From positions 503,259 through 567,258 of the forward strand of contig CM068553.1 of NCBI GenBank assembly GCA_035048495.1: a stretch of 64,000 nucleotides of DNA, in the 5' to 3' direction. Positions 21,451 through 34,100 of the stretch are shown piece after piece. The DNA comes from Euptelea pleiosperma (Eukaryota; Streptophyta; Magnoliopsida; Ranunculales; Eupteleaceae). Each line of letters opens with the position of its first letter. Position 1 is the first letter of the stretch. The translations under genes and the position numbers were made by a program. The notes beneath the pieces are model-generated. The model was not told the DNA's origin and searched no databases. It saw only the letters and a program-made list of their open reading frames with translations.

Positions 21451-24400
21451 ATGGCAGTGTTGTCTTTGAAATCTCTACCATTGGGATTCAGATTTCGTCC
21501 CACGGATGAAGAACTCGTCAATCACTACTTACGGTTGAAAATCAACGGCAACGAATCGGACGTTGAGGTGATTCCAGAAATTGATGTTTGTAAATGGGAG
21601 CCATGGGATTTGCCCGGTGAGAGAAACCGTTTAGGGTTTTTGTTTCATTATCAAATCTTGGGTTTTGCTATTCTAGGAGAATTTCCATTTGGCTGAATCA
21701 TCTTTTTTCCCTTTGATTACGTTGTATAGATGCGGGGATTTCATCTAGGGTTTCATTAATTCGTAATCTTTATGTGATATCTGAGTTGAATTTCGGATCA
21801 GATCGCTATCTTTTCCTGAGTTTGATCAATTTTCTTGTTGTTTCCTTTTGAAATGATTGTATTGTGTAGGCTTATCGGTGATTAAGACGGAGGATCCAGA
21901 ATGGTTCTTCTTCTGCCCACGTGATCGAAAGTATCCCAATGGTCATCGTTCTAACAGAGCCACAGAAGCCGGGTATTGGAAAGCCACCGGAAAGGATCGT
22001 AAAATCAAGGCTCGCTCGTCTGGCATGAATTTGATTGGTATGAAGAAGACACTCGTTTTCTACAGAGGACGTGCTCCTAAGGGTTTGAGGACCAGCTGGA
22101 TAATGCACGAGTATCGCACAACTGAGGAAGAGCTTGATGGCACAAACATCGGCCAGGTGGGATTTCATCTTTCTCTCTTTCATGTCTTTTTCCTTATTTT
22201 TACTGCTTTCTTTCTTTGTAAAATTTGCTTCCAAGTCTTAATTTGGTCTTGCTTCCCATTGTTTAAGTGGTTATATGCTAGGTCTACATTCTGTTGGTGG
22301 AAGTTCTATATTGTATGGAATTAGATTGTGGTTTAATGTTTACCTTGTTTTTGTAATTGGTTTGATCTACATGTTCCTGAGTTCACTTCCCTTCCATGGA
22401 ATTAAGAGAGAAATTGCCTAATTTAGTCACTTAATACAAACCTTGTTCCTATCGCCTGGGTATTTGTATATGCTGTATTTGACTACTTTCGGCACTCTTA
22501 TATACTTGTTCTGATCCAAGTCTTGTTAGTTAAAATAGTGTCTGTTTTGTATTTTACCTGAAATTAAGTATTGTGAAATATGAAATAATTTTCTCTGGGT
22601 ATTCTACACTCTAATGGCGTTTTGTTACTATGTTTAATCACAAAGGATGAGTACTGTGATCCTGAGTTTTCATTGTTGCCTCTTCAAACTTAGGTATTGG
22701 ATGCAACAATCTTGAATATTTAAGAAAAATGAAAGTTTTCAGGAAAAAATGTATATGGGAATAGTCTTGCACTTAGTTCCCCATGTTCATATTTTCTTTC
22801 TGCCCATCTTCTGTATGGATTATTCTGAATTCTACAATTAATGTTCCATTTTCCTTTGGTTTTTCTTTTAGCTAGTTGTCTGTTTACCAATATATATTTA
22901 TTGGTGTCATCGGCCTATTTTTTTTTATGTTGGTTGCTTGAATCTACTTCGTTCCTTCATATTGTGCAGGGTCCCTTTGTTCTCTGTCGCTTATTCAAGA
23001 AGCCAGATGAGAAGATTGAGAATTCAAACTGTGATGAAGTGGAACCGACTGGCTTCTCTCCTACTGCAACCAAATCTTCTCCTGATGGTACGCCATCAAA
23101 CCAAGCATTGGTTCAAGCAACTCCAGAATCAAATGTGCAAGTTGGGAAGCAACCGTCAGGTATTGAGAGGTGGCTGGCCGATAAGTTAGACAGCCTAACC
23201 TCGGATGCTCTAGTACCCGAAGAGAGCCACTGCAACAGCTATATGGCTTCTGATGTAGACGATCACGAAGCAGAAATAAGAGCTACAGAGGTGAAAATGA
23301 CATTTCATACTTCAGTAACTAGTTTCAACTGTCTTTCATTTGGAGCATGTGAGTGAAACTCAAAAACTAAAGCGTGCTTGTTCTTGCTTCCTACTTCAGG
23401 TGGATCCACTGCTCAAAGAAGATTGGAGTTCGTTATATAAGCAGACCTTTGAGCCTCTGGATTCCAAGGTTTTCTCCCAGTTGCATTCTCAAATGCATTC
23501 TGGGCTAGGATCTTCCCACATGGATTCCCCCTTCCCCAGTGACTTTGGCAATGGCCACAATGGGATGCTCTTTCAGGATGGTACAGACGAGCAGGACGTC
23601 TCTGTCACAGATTTCTTGGAGGCGGTTCTCAACAAGGATGAGTTCTGCTGTGAAGAGTCAACTAGTCAGAAGAACTCGGCTATTGAGAGGGGGGGCCCTG
23701 CTGGTGACATTCATATGTTACAGGCTGGACCATGGGGTTCTGTGTTTTGCAAGGACAACGGATCAAGCAGTGACCCGGACACAGAAGTGACACAAGCACA
23801 GGTATTAGGAAAACCTTCAATAGCTCCTGGTCTACTTTATTATGGTTATGCGGCTTCCAATACCATGGATCCCCCAATCGAGTGTTTGAGTAGTTTTGAC
23901 GTTAGTAATAAAAGAAAGTGTGTTTTTACATCACAGCTCAAACACTGTAAGATTGCAGGATCCACAGCAATATAACCCATGAGATCACTAGTATGGTAGA
24001 TTGGGCCTCTTTGTATTCATAATTAATTCTGATTCTTCAGATATTAACCTCTTTTGTTTGTTTCCCCTAAACTCCAGTATCATCCGGAGTTGGAAGCTTC
24101 CCGGTGGTTTAAGGAGCCTGTGGATACTAAGGATTATTTCCTGATGCAAACTGCTTTTGGATCTAATGCATCTGAAGCCTTCCATGGTGGTGAATATGGA
24201 AAGAGAAGTACGGGTCTCCTTTGGGAGGACTCAGTTGGAATGGATGCTTCATCTACCGACTCTGCTACAGGCCCCTTCCATGATTTATTCAATGGTTACG
24301 AAGAGCCAACCATTCAGATAAATCCCATTAACAACAATGGTGGTCATGTTGAGACCGGAATTAAGATAAGGGCCCGACAGCCACAATATCAGTCAAGTTC

Positions 24401-24850
24401 GCACAACTTTGTTACACAGGGTACTGCCCCAAGAAGGATCCATTTGCAAAGGAGGTTATCCCGCAGAGTTTCCTTTAAGGGGAGAGAATGGAGCTGCAAT
24501 GCAGAAGACGATGAGACGAAACCCACAGTTACCGAGGTGAGAACTTCATCAAGCAACCCTATCGTAGAAATTCTGAAAAATATCAAGTTTTTGGTGATTA
24601 ACTCTATAAAACCGGTTTTTAGCAGGCTGGGGAATCTACAGAATGTACAACCACCGATGAGCCCCAAAAGGAGACCTCCCTCGTTGATTCCGACAATAAC
24701 AAGAAAACTGTGCAAGAACTCAACACAAAGCTGAGATTGAGATCAAGTTCTTGTGTGCGTCACTCAAGTTTCTTATCACGTCGTATGGTCTGTGTAGCAA
24801 TCGTTATAATCCTGTTCATCCTCTTTATTGGAGCATGGAAATACCAATAA
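21451..24850 (+). CDS. Membrane-tethered NAC transcription factor (NTL type)
   Basis: Exons: 21451-21616, 21870-22156, 22970-23290, 23400-23801, 24078-24536, 24626-24850; 1860 nt, 619 aa. The first three exons encode a complete NAC domain (residues about 9-165): [87 protein letters not shown] and [11 protein letters not shown]. The middle is acidic and Ser/Gln-rich, a probable activation region. The last exon ends in one transmembrane helix, [18 protein letters not shown], a few residues before the stop and preceded by SFLSRR. NTL proteins wait on ER or plasma membranes and enter the nucleus after proteolysis, usually under stress. Closest in layout to Arabidopsis NAC014-like proteins. The last exon could also start at 24623, adding one Gln. 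Confidence 0.93.
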
Positions 24851-26422
24851 TCTTGATTTTGGATAGAGAGTACTACATATGATCGGCCCCTGTTTATATT
24901 TCCTCTGGTAGGGTCTAGGGGATACGGATAGGTTATATGTACATGCAAATCCTATATCTGTTTTAATGTTTTTTTGTTGGCCTAGATGTGTGTATTTAAT
25001 GGGATCTTGGAGTGCTTTAGATCCTGGTATAAAAGTAGAACTTCCTCTTTGTATCATCGTCTCGCTCTTAGATTGGCTTTAAAGTTCACTCGAGACATGC
25101 AAATTCTGTCCGTGTTTGAAACATTGAACGAGGCTCATGATTTGTACTACAGTGGTTCCATGTTGATGGATTAGGGGGCCATGATGTCATGATCGATGCC
25201 CAATCCAACGGTAATAAAGTTAAAATTGACAATGCAAGGTTAGAAAAATCTGGACCACACAACCCTCGTCGAAAAAGGACTCCGAAAAGAATTTCTCCCA
25301 TAATAATATTTCCAAATCATGTGGGGCCTGCCCTAAGTGTACCGTGGCAATTCCTGAATATGCAGCCTGGCACGAATGTGGTAACCCTACGTATGAGCTA
25401 CCATCACCATATGTGCAGAAGTGGTGCATCAAAGAAGTAATAAAAGAAAGCAGTCTCACTGTCTCGGGCCGATCCCATTCTAGATTGGAACCCGGATCCG
25501 GATTGGAGCCCACCAATCTGACCTCTAATCTCGAGATTTCGAACCATGATCAAGAGCAAGAGAAATGAATAATCTCGTTTTGGGGGGGGGGGGGGGGGAG
25601 CTCGGAGGAGACCCAACCATGTCTTCCTCAGGCCGCTGAGTCTATGATCTTGACAAAGGGTCGATCTCTAAGTTGGAAAACATGGAAGGTCTCAAATCCT
25701 ACTGACGATCATGTATGAGACAATATGTAAAGGTAATAATTACACACTTGGATGTTTTAATCATTATTTACTTGTGTATTTATCTAGTGATTTATAAAAT
25801 CATCTTAAATTGTAAATAAGGACATCCTAAATTCAAGTCATACAAGTGGAAGATGATTGAGAGCTATAATGAGTTGGCAACAACCATGTGAATAGACGAA
25901 ATGCTGTGACTAAAACGGAAAAATAAGGATAAGACAACAAATAAAAGAAATAACAATGAATGGGATCTTGATAATGAAGGATTAGAAAAGCATCGTTGAA
26001 GGTGGTGAAATAGATAGAGAAGTTGGTTCACAGTATGCAAGAACACGACTGCTTGCATCCTCAACATCGAAACGCCCTCCAAAAAAGAAAATTCACAATG
26101 GAGATGCGCTCGTCTCAGTTGTCATTACGATGACAGAAAGCTTGAAGTCTATGGTAGAGGTTTACTCTTACACACGACTTCTCACAATGGATGTGGAAAG
26201 ATTGTGCTAAGAGGTCTCAAATATCCCAAATATTGATTGGGTTTTAACTTTTTAAGTTGTCAATATGCTAACAAACTAAAGAGCATGTCTTTTATGACCT
26301 TCCAAAAGATATGGAAAAAGATTGTTTGATGATAAATCTTGGATTATTTAATTAGGCTTTAAATTAATACTTAAGTTTTATTTTTAAAGAGAAGTTAGAC
26401 TTATGAGTTAGTACATGTTGAA
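24851..26422. other. Intergenic DNA
   Basis: 3' untranslated region of the NAC gene followed by anonymous sequence. The only striking feature is a run of 17 G (25582-25598). No gene, RNA or bounded element recognised. Confidence 0.5.
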
Positions 26423-26436
26423 TAATGTTGCTTTGA

Positions 26437-26561
26437 AGGTGCCAGCTTGCTCAGTTGGTAAAGTTTGTGGGTGAAAATACTATAGACCTGGGTTCAAAAC
26501 CCGCTTTCAACGAGTTACTGATCTCTTTAAAAATAGGCTTACCTTGTCCCCCCAAAAAAGT
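26437..26561 (+). mobile_element. tRNA-derived SINE, family B
   Basis: A 125-bp element starting GGTGCCAGCTTGCTCAGTTGG (A box GCTCAGTTGGTAAAG), with B box GGGTTCAAAACCC, and ending CCCCCCAAAAAAGT. It is bounded by a perfect 14-bp target-site duplication TAATGTTGCTTTGA (26423-26436 and 26562-26575). Boxes and spacing are tRNA-like, but the cloverleaf is not preserved, so it is a SINE and not a tRNA gene. Confidence 0.9.
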
Positions 26562-26575
26562 TAATGTTGCTTTGA

Positions 26576-27700
26576 TTCAACATCTTACTTGCATCATTTA
26601 GATAGTGCGGGCATTATATTATTTTTATGTTTTATATGAGAGTTGAATGATTCAATTATTTATATAATTAAAAAATTTAGGTCCTTTAAAGATAATATTA
26701 AAAGTCTTTAAGCATTATCTATTTGAGAAGCAGGTACAATATGTTTTGTTCATATTAATTATTTGGGCCAGGATCCGCAGACTCAAATTTTTGATTCATA
26801 AATTCACTCGTGTTTTTGTCTGTGGATCTTGGGTAATCCGACTATGGTTTTTATGTTTTGACATTCACTTTACCAAAGTAAAACCACCATTGGATTTTGT
26901 GAAATCCACGTACGAGAATGGGAGTGAAATTATGAGTCCGTGAAAGAAACGAACTATTTACATGCATGAGATGATATTTCTCTTATGTAGATAAATAGAA
27001 AATTCAATCCGGTTAGATATCCAAACAGCTAAAGTTAATTATTCGGTGCAACCAAACACAAGAAATTTCAATTTTTGGAATTCAAATTTTCAGAAGTCAC
27101 AAAATTTAGAATTCTATTTTCAATTCCAAATCCATGTCTAGTTACCAAACGGACCCTAAGAGTTTATAAGTTTCATGTCATTTAAACTATTGTATTATTT
27201 ACGTTGTGCACGATGCTATTAATACTACTAAGTACTAAGTACTAACCACTACTTTAGCACCTGATGATATTAACCGTCAGATCAAGAGCCATAATTTGGA
27301 CCAGAAACATGAGCAACTACTTTTGAATCGCATGACTTTTAGGTCATGTCACATCCAAAAGGATAATCCAGATCGAGCGGTTGATGACCATTCGTCTTCA
27401 CATTCCCCGCCTGTATTTTCAATATATAATCCTAGTCATTAGATAGTCCATGTATCACTACATTAAATTGCTATTTGGGCTCTCTTGACTCCTAGCCATT
27501 GGATTGTGCTACAAAGAGGACTTCCTTGTCCCTATTAACGGCTTGTGTGCTACGCCAAGTCTTGCTACACTTGTTGCTTTCTTAGTTAATAAGGCAACAA
27601 AGTCCCAAGTCTTGGCCGTCCGATTGGCATCAAAGCCAACGATTCCAAGTCGCAAGTCCAGATATACGCGTTACGAACACGGTGATTGGTCGATGTGTTT
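26576..27700. other. Intergenic DNA with a MITE remnant
   Basis: Anonymous AT-rich sequence. Around 27005-27172 a block ends TAGTTACCAAACGGACCCTAA, the reverse complement of a hAT-like MITE terminus (TTAGGGTCCGTTTGGTAACTA), but the opposite end is not convincingly paired. CTAAGTACTAAGTACTAACCA at 27229-27249 is a small direct repeat. Confidence 0.4.
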
Positions 27701-28161
27701 TGGTAGACCCATCTAATAGTTCTGTTTCTTCCTTTATTTCTTCTCTCTCTTGTTTGCATCGTCCCGAAAATGGAACTCGTGTTGAGATAAAAGTTGCCAA
27801 TACTCGTTCTCTGCAACTCTCCTTCCCTTCAAAGGAGAGAGACGAGAGGAGCGGCTGGTTCGATCGCTTTTACAGGTATGATTTAACCTCGTATTCGATT
27901 CTGAAGACGTTTTCTCTTCTGGTTATTGATTGCGTGTAGTATTTAGTTCATTTATCTGTTGCAATATTACTTCTTTTAGCCATATTTGAGACGCTCTAGT
28001 TGTTCGATTATTTTGATCTCGATCGTTCAGTTCATGTATGTACCCAGTTGCTTCATGTTTTCTGTGAATTCTTTGATGCCCTTTCGTTTGATTTGGTTGT
28101 TTTTTTTTTTTTTTTGGGGGATTTTGATGATCAGTTTGACTCAATTATCTATTGAAGCAAT
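27701..28161 (+). promoter_or_regulatory. 5' leader and leader intron of the large unknown gene
   Basis: A TTACAG|GTATGA donor at 27875/27876 and a GATGATCAG acceptor ending at 28134 define a probable 260-bp intron in the 5' untranslated region. The second exon then runs directly into ATG 28162. A CT-rich stretch (TTCTTCTCTCTCTTG) near 27740 is typical of plant leaders. Confidence 0.5.
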
Positions 28162-31100
28162 ATGATGGGACTTGGGTCTCTGGGTCATGGAGGTGGGTCC
28201 TCCTCATCGTCATCCAACTTGTCTCCATTAGCTCCGCCCTTCCCTAAACCTAAACTGAACCCATTGGGGAATTTCGCTGAAGCCCCTTACACTTTCGCAT
28301 TTACGCCTTCTCACGAGAAGTGGCTCCATTTGCACCCTCCTACTTCTGTACCTGATTCGTTTTCCAATCCCAATTTGGAAATTGATTCAATCCGTGCCAC
28401 TGGCCTACCTCCTGGGAGTAGTTCTGCACAGCCTAAGCCATACTACTTCAGCCCTCATTCTATCAGCGGTCATGGTACCCAAATACCTTCTTTAAGCCCT
28501 ACCGTTGCTACTACTACTGCTACCACTACTCATGCTTTCCCATATGGTCAGCATTCAGAAACAGTGGCAAATACTCTTGTTGAAGCGGAACCGTATTATC
28601 ACCAGTACCCATCAGCAGCAATTCATGATAATAGTCCTTCGGTGGTCATCACCAGACCTGGTTGTGATATTTCATCAATTTCTGGTGTTGCCCCCTTAGA
28701 AAGGTCCTCTCAAACCAATTACACCCAAAGCTTGTTTGGTTTGGGCTATACAGCTCCATGGGATGGCTTCTGGAATGGGATGACAGACAGTGAAGAGGAG
28801 AGAATGAAGAACCTTGATGGGAGTTTGGGATGGAAGGAGAAGATTGTGGCTGGTTCATCGACTTACAAGACTTCACTAAAACAAGGTATCTTCATTTGCT
28901 TATGGTATTGGCTATTCTAATAATCATGCTTATCGGTCAGTCTGGTCATTTGTTTTCCATTCTTTCTTGTTTTCTTTATGTATTTTTGTTTTTAGATTGA
29001 CTTCATCTCTATATGCAGCTTGATATAGGAATATAAGTAAAAAGATGCCTTTCCTGTAATATTTCTTGTTTCTGAGTTGTTTTCTTTTGATAAGTATAAT
29101 CTTTATTGAAAGAACCAAAGGGGAACATAGACAAAGAGAGGATGAGGGGGCCTTCCACAAGAAGGAAGGAAACAAAAACAAAGCTTGTTTCTGAGTTCTT
29201 ACTCCGTGGAAGCCACATTTTGGTTATCGCCTGTTGGGTGGCCTCTTTGCCAGGACACTGACCTTGGTGTTTTTGTCCAACCATTTTGATTGGATGTGAA
29301 TAATTTATTTATCTATGTATTGAGGAAGTAAGTTATCTTGAACCATCTGACTCCGCTTTAAGACATTCTCAGGGCTTTGCACATTTAGATATGGTTACAC
29401 ATTAAAGAGCATTAACACTCAATTTCTTTTTTCATATATGTATAAATCATGGTGGTGTGGTACGTATGCCACATATTTTGCATGGAGACTCTGAATTTCT
29501 GCTTTGCGCTTTTATCTTTTCCCTTTTTTAGTTTTCCACTACGATTGGGTGTTCTTGAAAAGTGTTTTATCCATAGCAAATTGTGAAGATGCAAAACTTC
29601 ACCCATTGAAAAATGCGAGTTTAAAACGCTTTAGGTTCAAAAAGCATAGTAAAAAAAAGTCAAAAAGAGGAGAACATAAAAAATTGATAAGTGAGAATTT
29701 CGGGTTTAGTTTTTTTAAATCCAAAACTACTCACTCAAAAAATGGCTAACATATATGTGGATATAGTCATGATGTAATATAGACTGGGTAGGCAATATAA
29801 ATATAATACTACCAACTATTGGGATACCATTTGGTCCTAAGGCCCTATCTGTCTTCATCTAAGCTAAAGTTGTTTTTACCTCTAACGCCATAATTCTACG
29901 AAAGTATGTATGTTTTATATTCTCCCTAGTATTTTCATATAGTCCTACGTCCATTATGTAATCCTCATTTAATAATTTACAAAAATAAGTCTTTCATCTT
30001 TCTTTAATTTCTTCATCCTTCACTAAGACTCTCTGGTCTCCGCCGGTGTAGTGCTTTACACTGCATTGCCGATCCCAAGAGCAAAGGAGATGTACAGAGC
30101 TGCACAAACTACGGGAAAGAGTGATGGATCAAACTTATGATCCACACTAAAAACTATGGGAAAGAGTGATGGATCAAAGATTAAGTAAAAGACAAGCATA
30201 TTTGAAAACCAATTTGGATTTTTGCCAAGAAGGTTGACCATCGAGGCAATTTTCTTTGACAAAGGATGGAAAGTTCAGAGAAAAACGGAATAATCTCCAC
30301 ATGATCTTTATTGACTTAGAAAAAGCATATGATAGAGTTTTTAGAGATTAATTTGGTGGCATTGGGAAAGAAGGGAGCCCCAAATAGATTTATTGACTTC
30401 ATTAAAGATATGTGTGGAGAGAAAAAACTAGTATTAGAACAATTGATAGTGAGATAAGTAAGTTTCCAATCACAGTGGGATTACACCAAAGATCAGCTCT
30501 AACTCCTCTAAGTCCATACCTATTTGCTTTAGTTATAGACGAAGTAACTATTCATATCTAAGATCAAGTCCCCTAATGTATGTGATTTGACGAGACTAGA
30601 GATGAGGTAGATGCAAAAATAGACCTCTGAAGGAATGCTTTGGAATCTAAAGTTTTTTTTTTTTTAAATAAGTTGAATCAAGATAGAGTATATGGAATGT
30701 AATTTCAATAAGGATGCACATGGAGATGATCCGCCAATTAAAATTGACAGTCAGGAAATACCTCAAAGTAACCAATTTCGTTACCTTGGTAATATTATTC
30801 TTAAAGAATGAGAGATGGAAGAGGATGTTGCCCAAGAGCTGGGTGGCTAAAGTGAAGATGTGCTTTTGGAGTGTTATGTGATCGATGTGTACCAATTAGA
30901 CTAAAATGAAAATTCTATAAGATGACAATAAGACTAGCGATAATTTATGAAGTAGAATGTTGGTCCGATTTTTAAAATCCAGTTTTCTGTGTTGGGTACG
31001 CATCCAATGAGTCGGACATGGAACCTATGTAAAAGAAAAAGAATGTTATATTATTAAAAAGTATTATTGTTATAATATTAAAAATGTTGAGTGAAAATCA

Positions 31101-34100
31101 ACTCCACCCAAAGCACGGCATTGCGCAGAAGGATAGTTTCTGTGGAAACTAAAAGGTTTGATTTTTCAGAAGTCAGGAGGGGCAATATATCATTCCTTCG
31201 CGTTGGAGAAGGAAAAAGATGGACGGAGGAAGCTGATCTTCCAGAGGAGATTGCCAGGTGGTTAGAGGTTTTTTTTTTTCCAGGATGTTATCAGATTCAA
31301 ATCAGCTAATCGATTCTGGCGGAAGTTAGTGGTTCATGGGAGGAGCTTTGTTGTGGAGGAGAATCATAACAAGGCAGGTAGATTCATTTGATTGTTTGAG
31401 TTCACTGCCTCTGGGTGTAACATAGTTTTTTGTTTTCCGGTTGGTATTAACAACACTAGATGGAGGAGATTGGCGGAGGGATTGGCTTTCTTCTGAAATC
31501 AACCGACAGGATGTGAGGATGCTGAGGCGAGGAAGACGGCAGAGGATTATCAAATTCAGGTCTCTGGGGTCGTCTCCTTACAAGACGGAGCTCAGTTTAT
31601 TCATGCCAGATATCCAGGATCTGGCAGCATGGCGTTTGGCCGTTGGAGTTTGGCTATGTCTTGTGAGCTCTCAGACGACTCTTTGAGTTGGGAGAATGTC
31701 GCGTACGCCTTAGCAGACATCTCTGGCTCCTTTACGTCTCATCCTCGCGGGGGTAGGAGGATTTTCTTTGTGCTAGATTTGGCTACTTTAGATTTTCTTA
31801 ACGAGTTGGCCTCCATTAGGATAGGTGAGGCGATTCTGTATGTTTCCAGATGGTGGCCGACGTTTAATTCGTTAAATCTTGAAGGCTCCTCAGGATGGAT
31901 TCTGATCTGTGGTTTACCGTATCATCTGTGGAACAAGGGTATGTTTGCTTGCATATGGAAACTGGCAGGGGGCTTAGTGGAGGCGGATAAACTATCGTTG
32001 GCCGGTGATAATTTGGAGGAGGCGAGGATTAAGGTTGTAGATCCATCTATTTGGCCCTAGAAAGGTAATGGTGATCGATAGGGGAGTTAAATTTCCCATT
32101 TCTCTGAGGGCGGAGGACGGAGGCGGAGATGATGGGTCGTGCGTGGTTGCTAGTTCTTCGTCTCGGGCATCTATAGTGAGGAAGAATGCTTCTGGAAGTA
32201 AGGAGTTTCCTGTGGATGTTCCGGAAACACAACTTATGACGGCACCGCTTGTGTCGGAGGTGAATGTTGGTCATGGCACCGGGAGAACGTGCTCATGGCC
32301 AATAGGGATGTAGAGAAGATTCCTTTGGCTTCTTCTGTTTAAACATGGCAGCCAGCTCTGCACTTTTCACTCTTCGCGGCCAGGTGTGAAGGTGAGTCAC
32401 CTTTATCGACGTAAGAAATTGGGTTTACGTCAGGTTACTAGATCGAAACTTGCAGAGCAGTTACATCCTCCTTTGGATTCGGGTCCTTTTTGGGGCAGCC
32501 CAATTCCCAAACCTAATGCTCATTTTAAAGGCTTGGGTCATAAGCCCAATAGATTTCACAGCCGAGCTGTTTTGGATGGAGCTCTTCAGTGTCATAGGAG
32601 GAGAGAAGGATCTACAATTAGTCGACGCTATTCTCATCTCATGCTTCGATATTCATCATCTAGGGCTTGATAGAGTTCTAAAGGGGTCCTCAGCCAATCG
32701 TCTCTCCCTGATTGGGGATGACTTCATGTCTCTCTACCCTACAACAACCCGGAAGGAGGAGATGTTACTTGCTCAACTTCGAGGTAAGGGCGTTGTCATT
32801 TCCCCGTTTCTTTCCGATTCTCCAAGATCGCATTCTACAATCTACTGCTCCAAAACCCCTGGCTCCTCTCAAGGGGGCGGAGATTCTGTTGTCATCAGTG
32901 ATTTGGGGGTCGACAGTTTTGATGGAGGGGGTTTGGAGTCCACTGGTATTATTGGAGGACCAGAAGCAAATCCGCCTGCTGCAGATAGAGCTGAGGTAGG
33001 GGCTGTGTCAGATAGTAATGTCGGGTTCTTATGACAACTGTTGTCCTCTAGAAGGGATTAAAGGGGATGATGGTTCTTCTGAGCATCTTAGGGGACATGT
33101 TGGGGTTGCTAAAAAGTCTCATTTTCTCATTGTCCCCTAGACCTCTCAAGGCGACGTTACAGTGGTTAGCTGGAGACTTGCGTTTTTCGTCAGCACAAGT
33201 CGGTAACACTAAGGACAGGCTGGAACCAATCGAGGAAGCTAATGAGCTATTGTCAATACATAAAGATAGGATGGAGGTCTGTAACATTGACACAATCTTG
33301 AAGATCGAGATATCTCTGGTCATGATGTTCTCGGGGCATGAAGCTGAGGCTGTTAAACTATTGAAATCGATAGCTGACCCTAGTAGAGATCTTAAAGGTG
33401 ATAGTTTGTCTAAAGAGGTGGTGGTGGTGGTGGTGGAGGTTGACGAGGTCCTACCCCTGCAAGTCATTGGTACAGGATCCAAAATTGATGTTCTAGATCA
33501 ACATTCAGACGGGAACAATCAGTTGATTGTGGTGGAGAATGAAGCCGCTTCAACTATGAAGGTTTGTGACTTGCGGACAAATGTTTGCCCTGGGTCTGGA
33601 GATAAATTTATTTGTGTAGCCCGCAAACTTCAGCGGTTGGCTTGTCACTTTTACATGGGGGAGGGATTGGAGGTTAGTGGCCGCAAGAAAGAGAGGAAGA
33701 CAAATGGTGCATCATGAAGTCCAAAATTTTGTCATGGAACGTTCGGAGTTTGAAGGTTTGTAGTGAAGCATATTATCAGGAGATATAATGGTAGGGTAGT
33801 GATTTTACAAGAAACTAAGCTGGAGAATTTGGATGACCGGGTTGTTAAAGAGGTGCGGATTCAGGGATGCGCGGTGGCAAGATCTTCTAGCTATAGGTGC
33901 TTTTGGCGGCATTGTTATTTTGTGGGATCGAAGATATTTGGAGGTTAGAGATGCCTTTGTGGGAGCCTTCTCGGTGTTCATTTTGTGTAACTGGGTGGGG
34001 GAGAAATTTACTTGGGTGTTGTTTGGCGTGTATGGTCCTAATGATAAGAGATCTCGTATTCAATTCTGGGAAGAATTAGATGATGTGGTGGGTTTATGGG

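Noticed and set aside
22841..23356. Longer NAC exon including upstream hydrophobic residues
   Set aside because: The hydrophobic stretch is intron pyrimidine sequence translated; the exon begins at 22970 after TGTGCAG.
26440..26512. tRNA gene
   Set aside because: A and B boxes are present but the cloverleaf is not, and a target-site duplication shows that it is a SINE.
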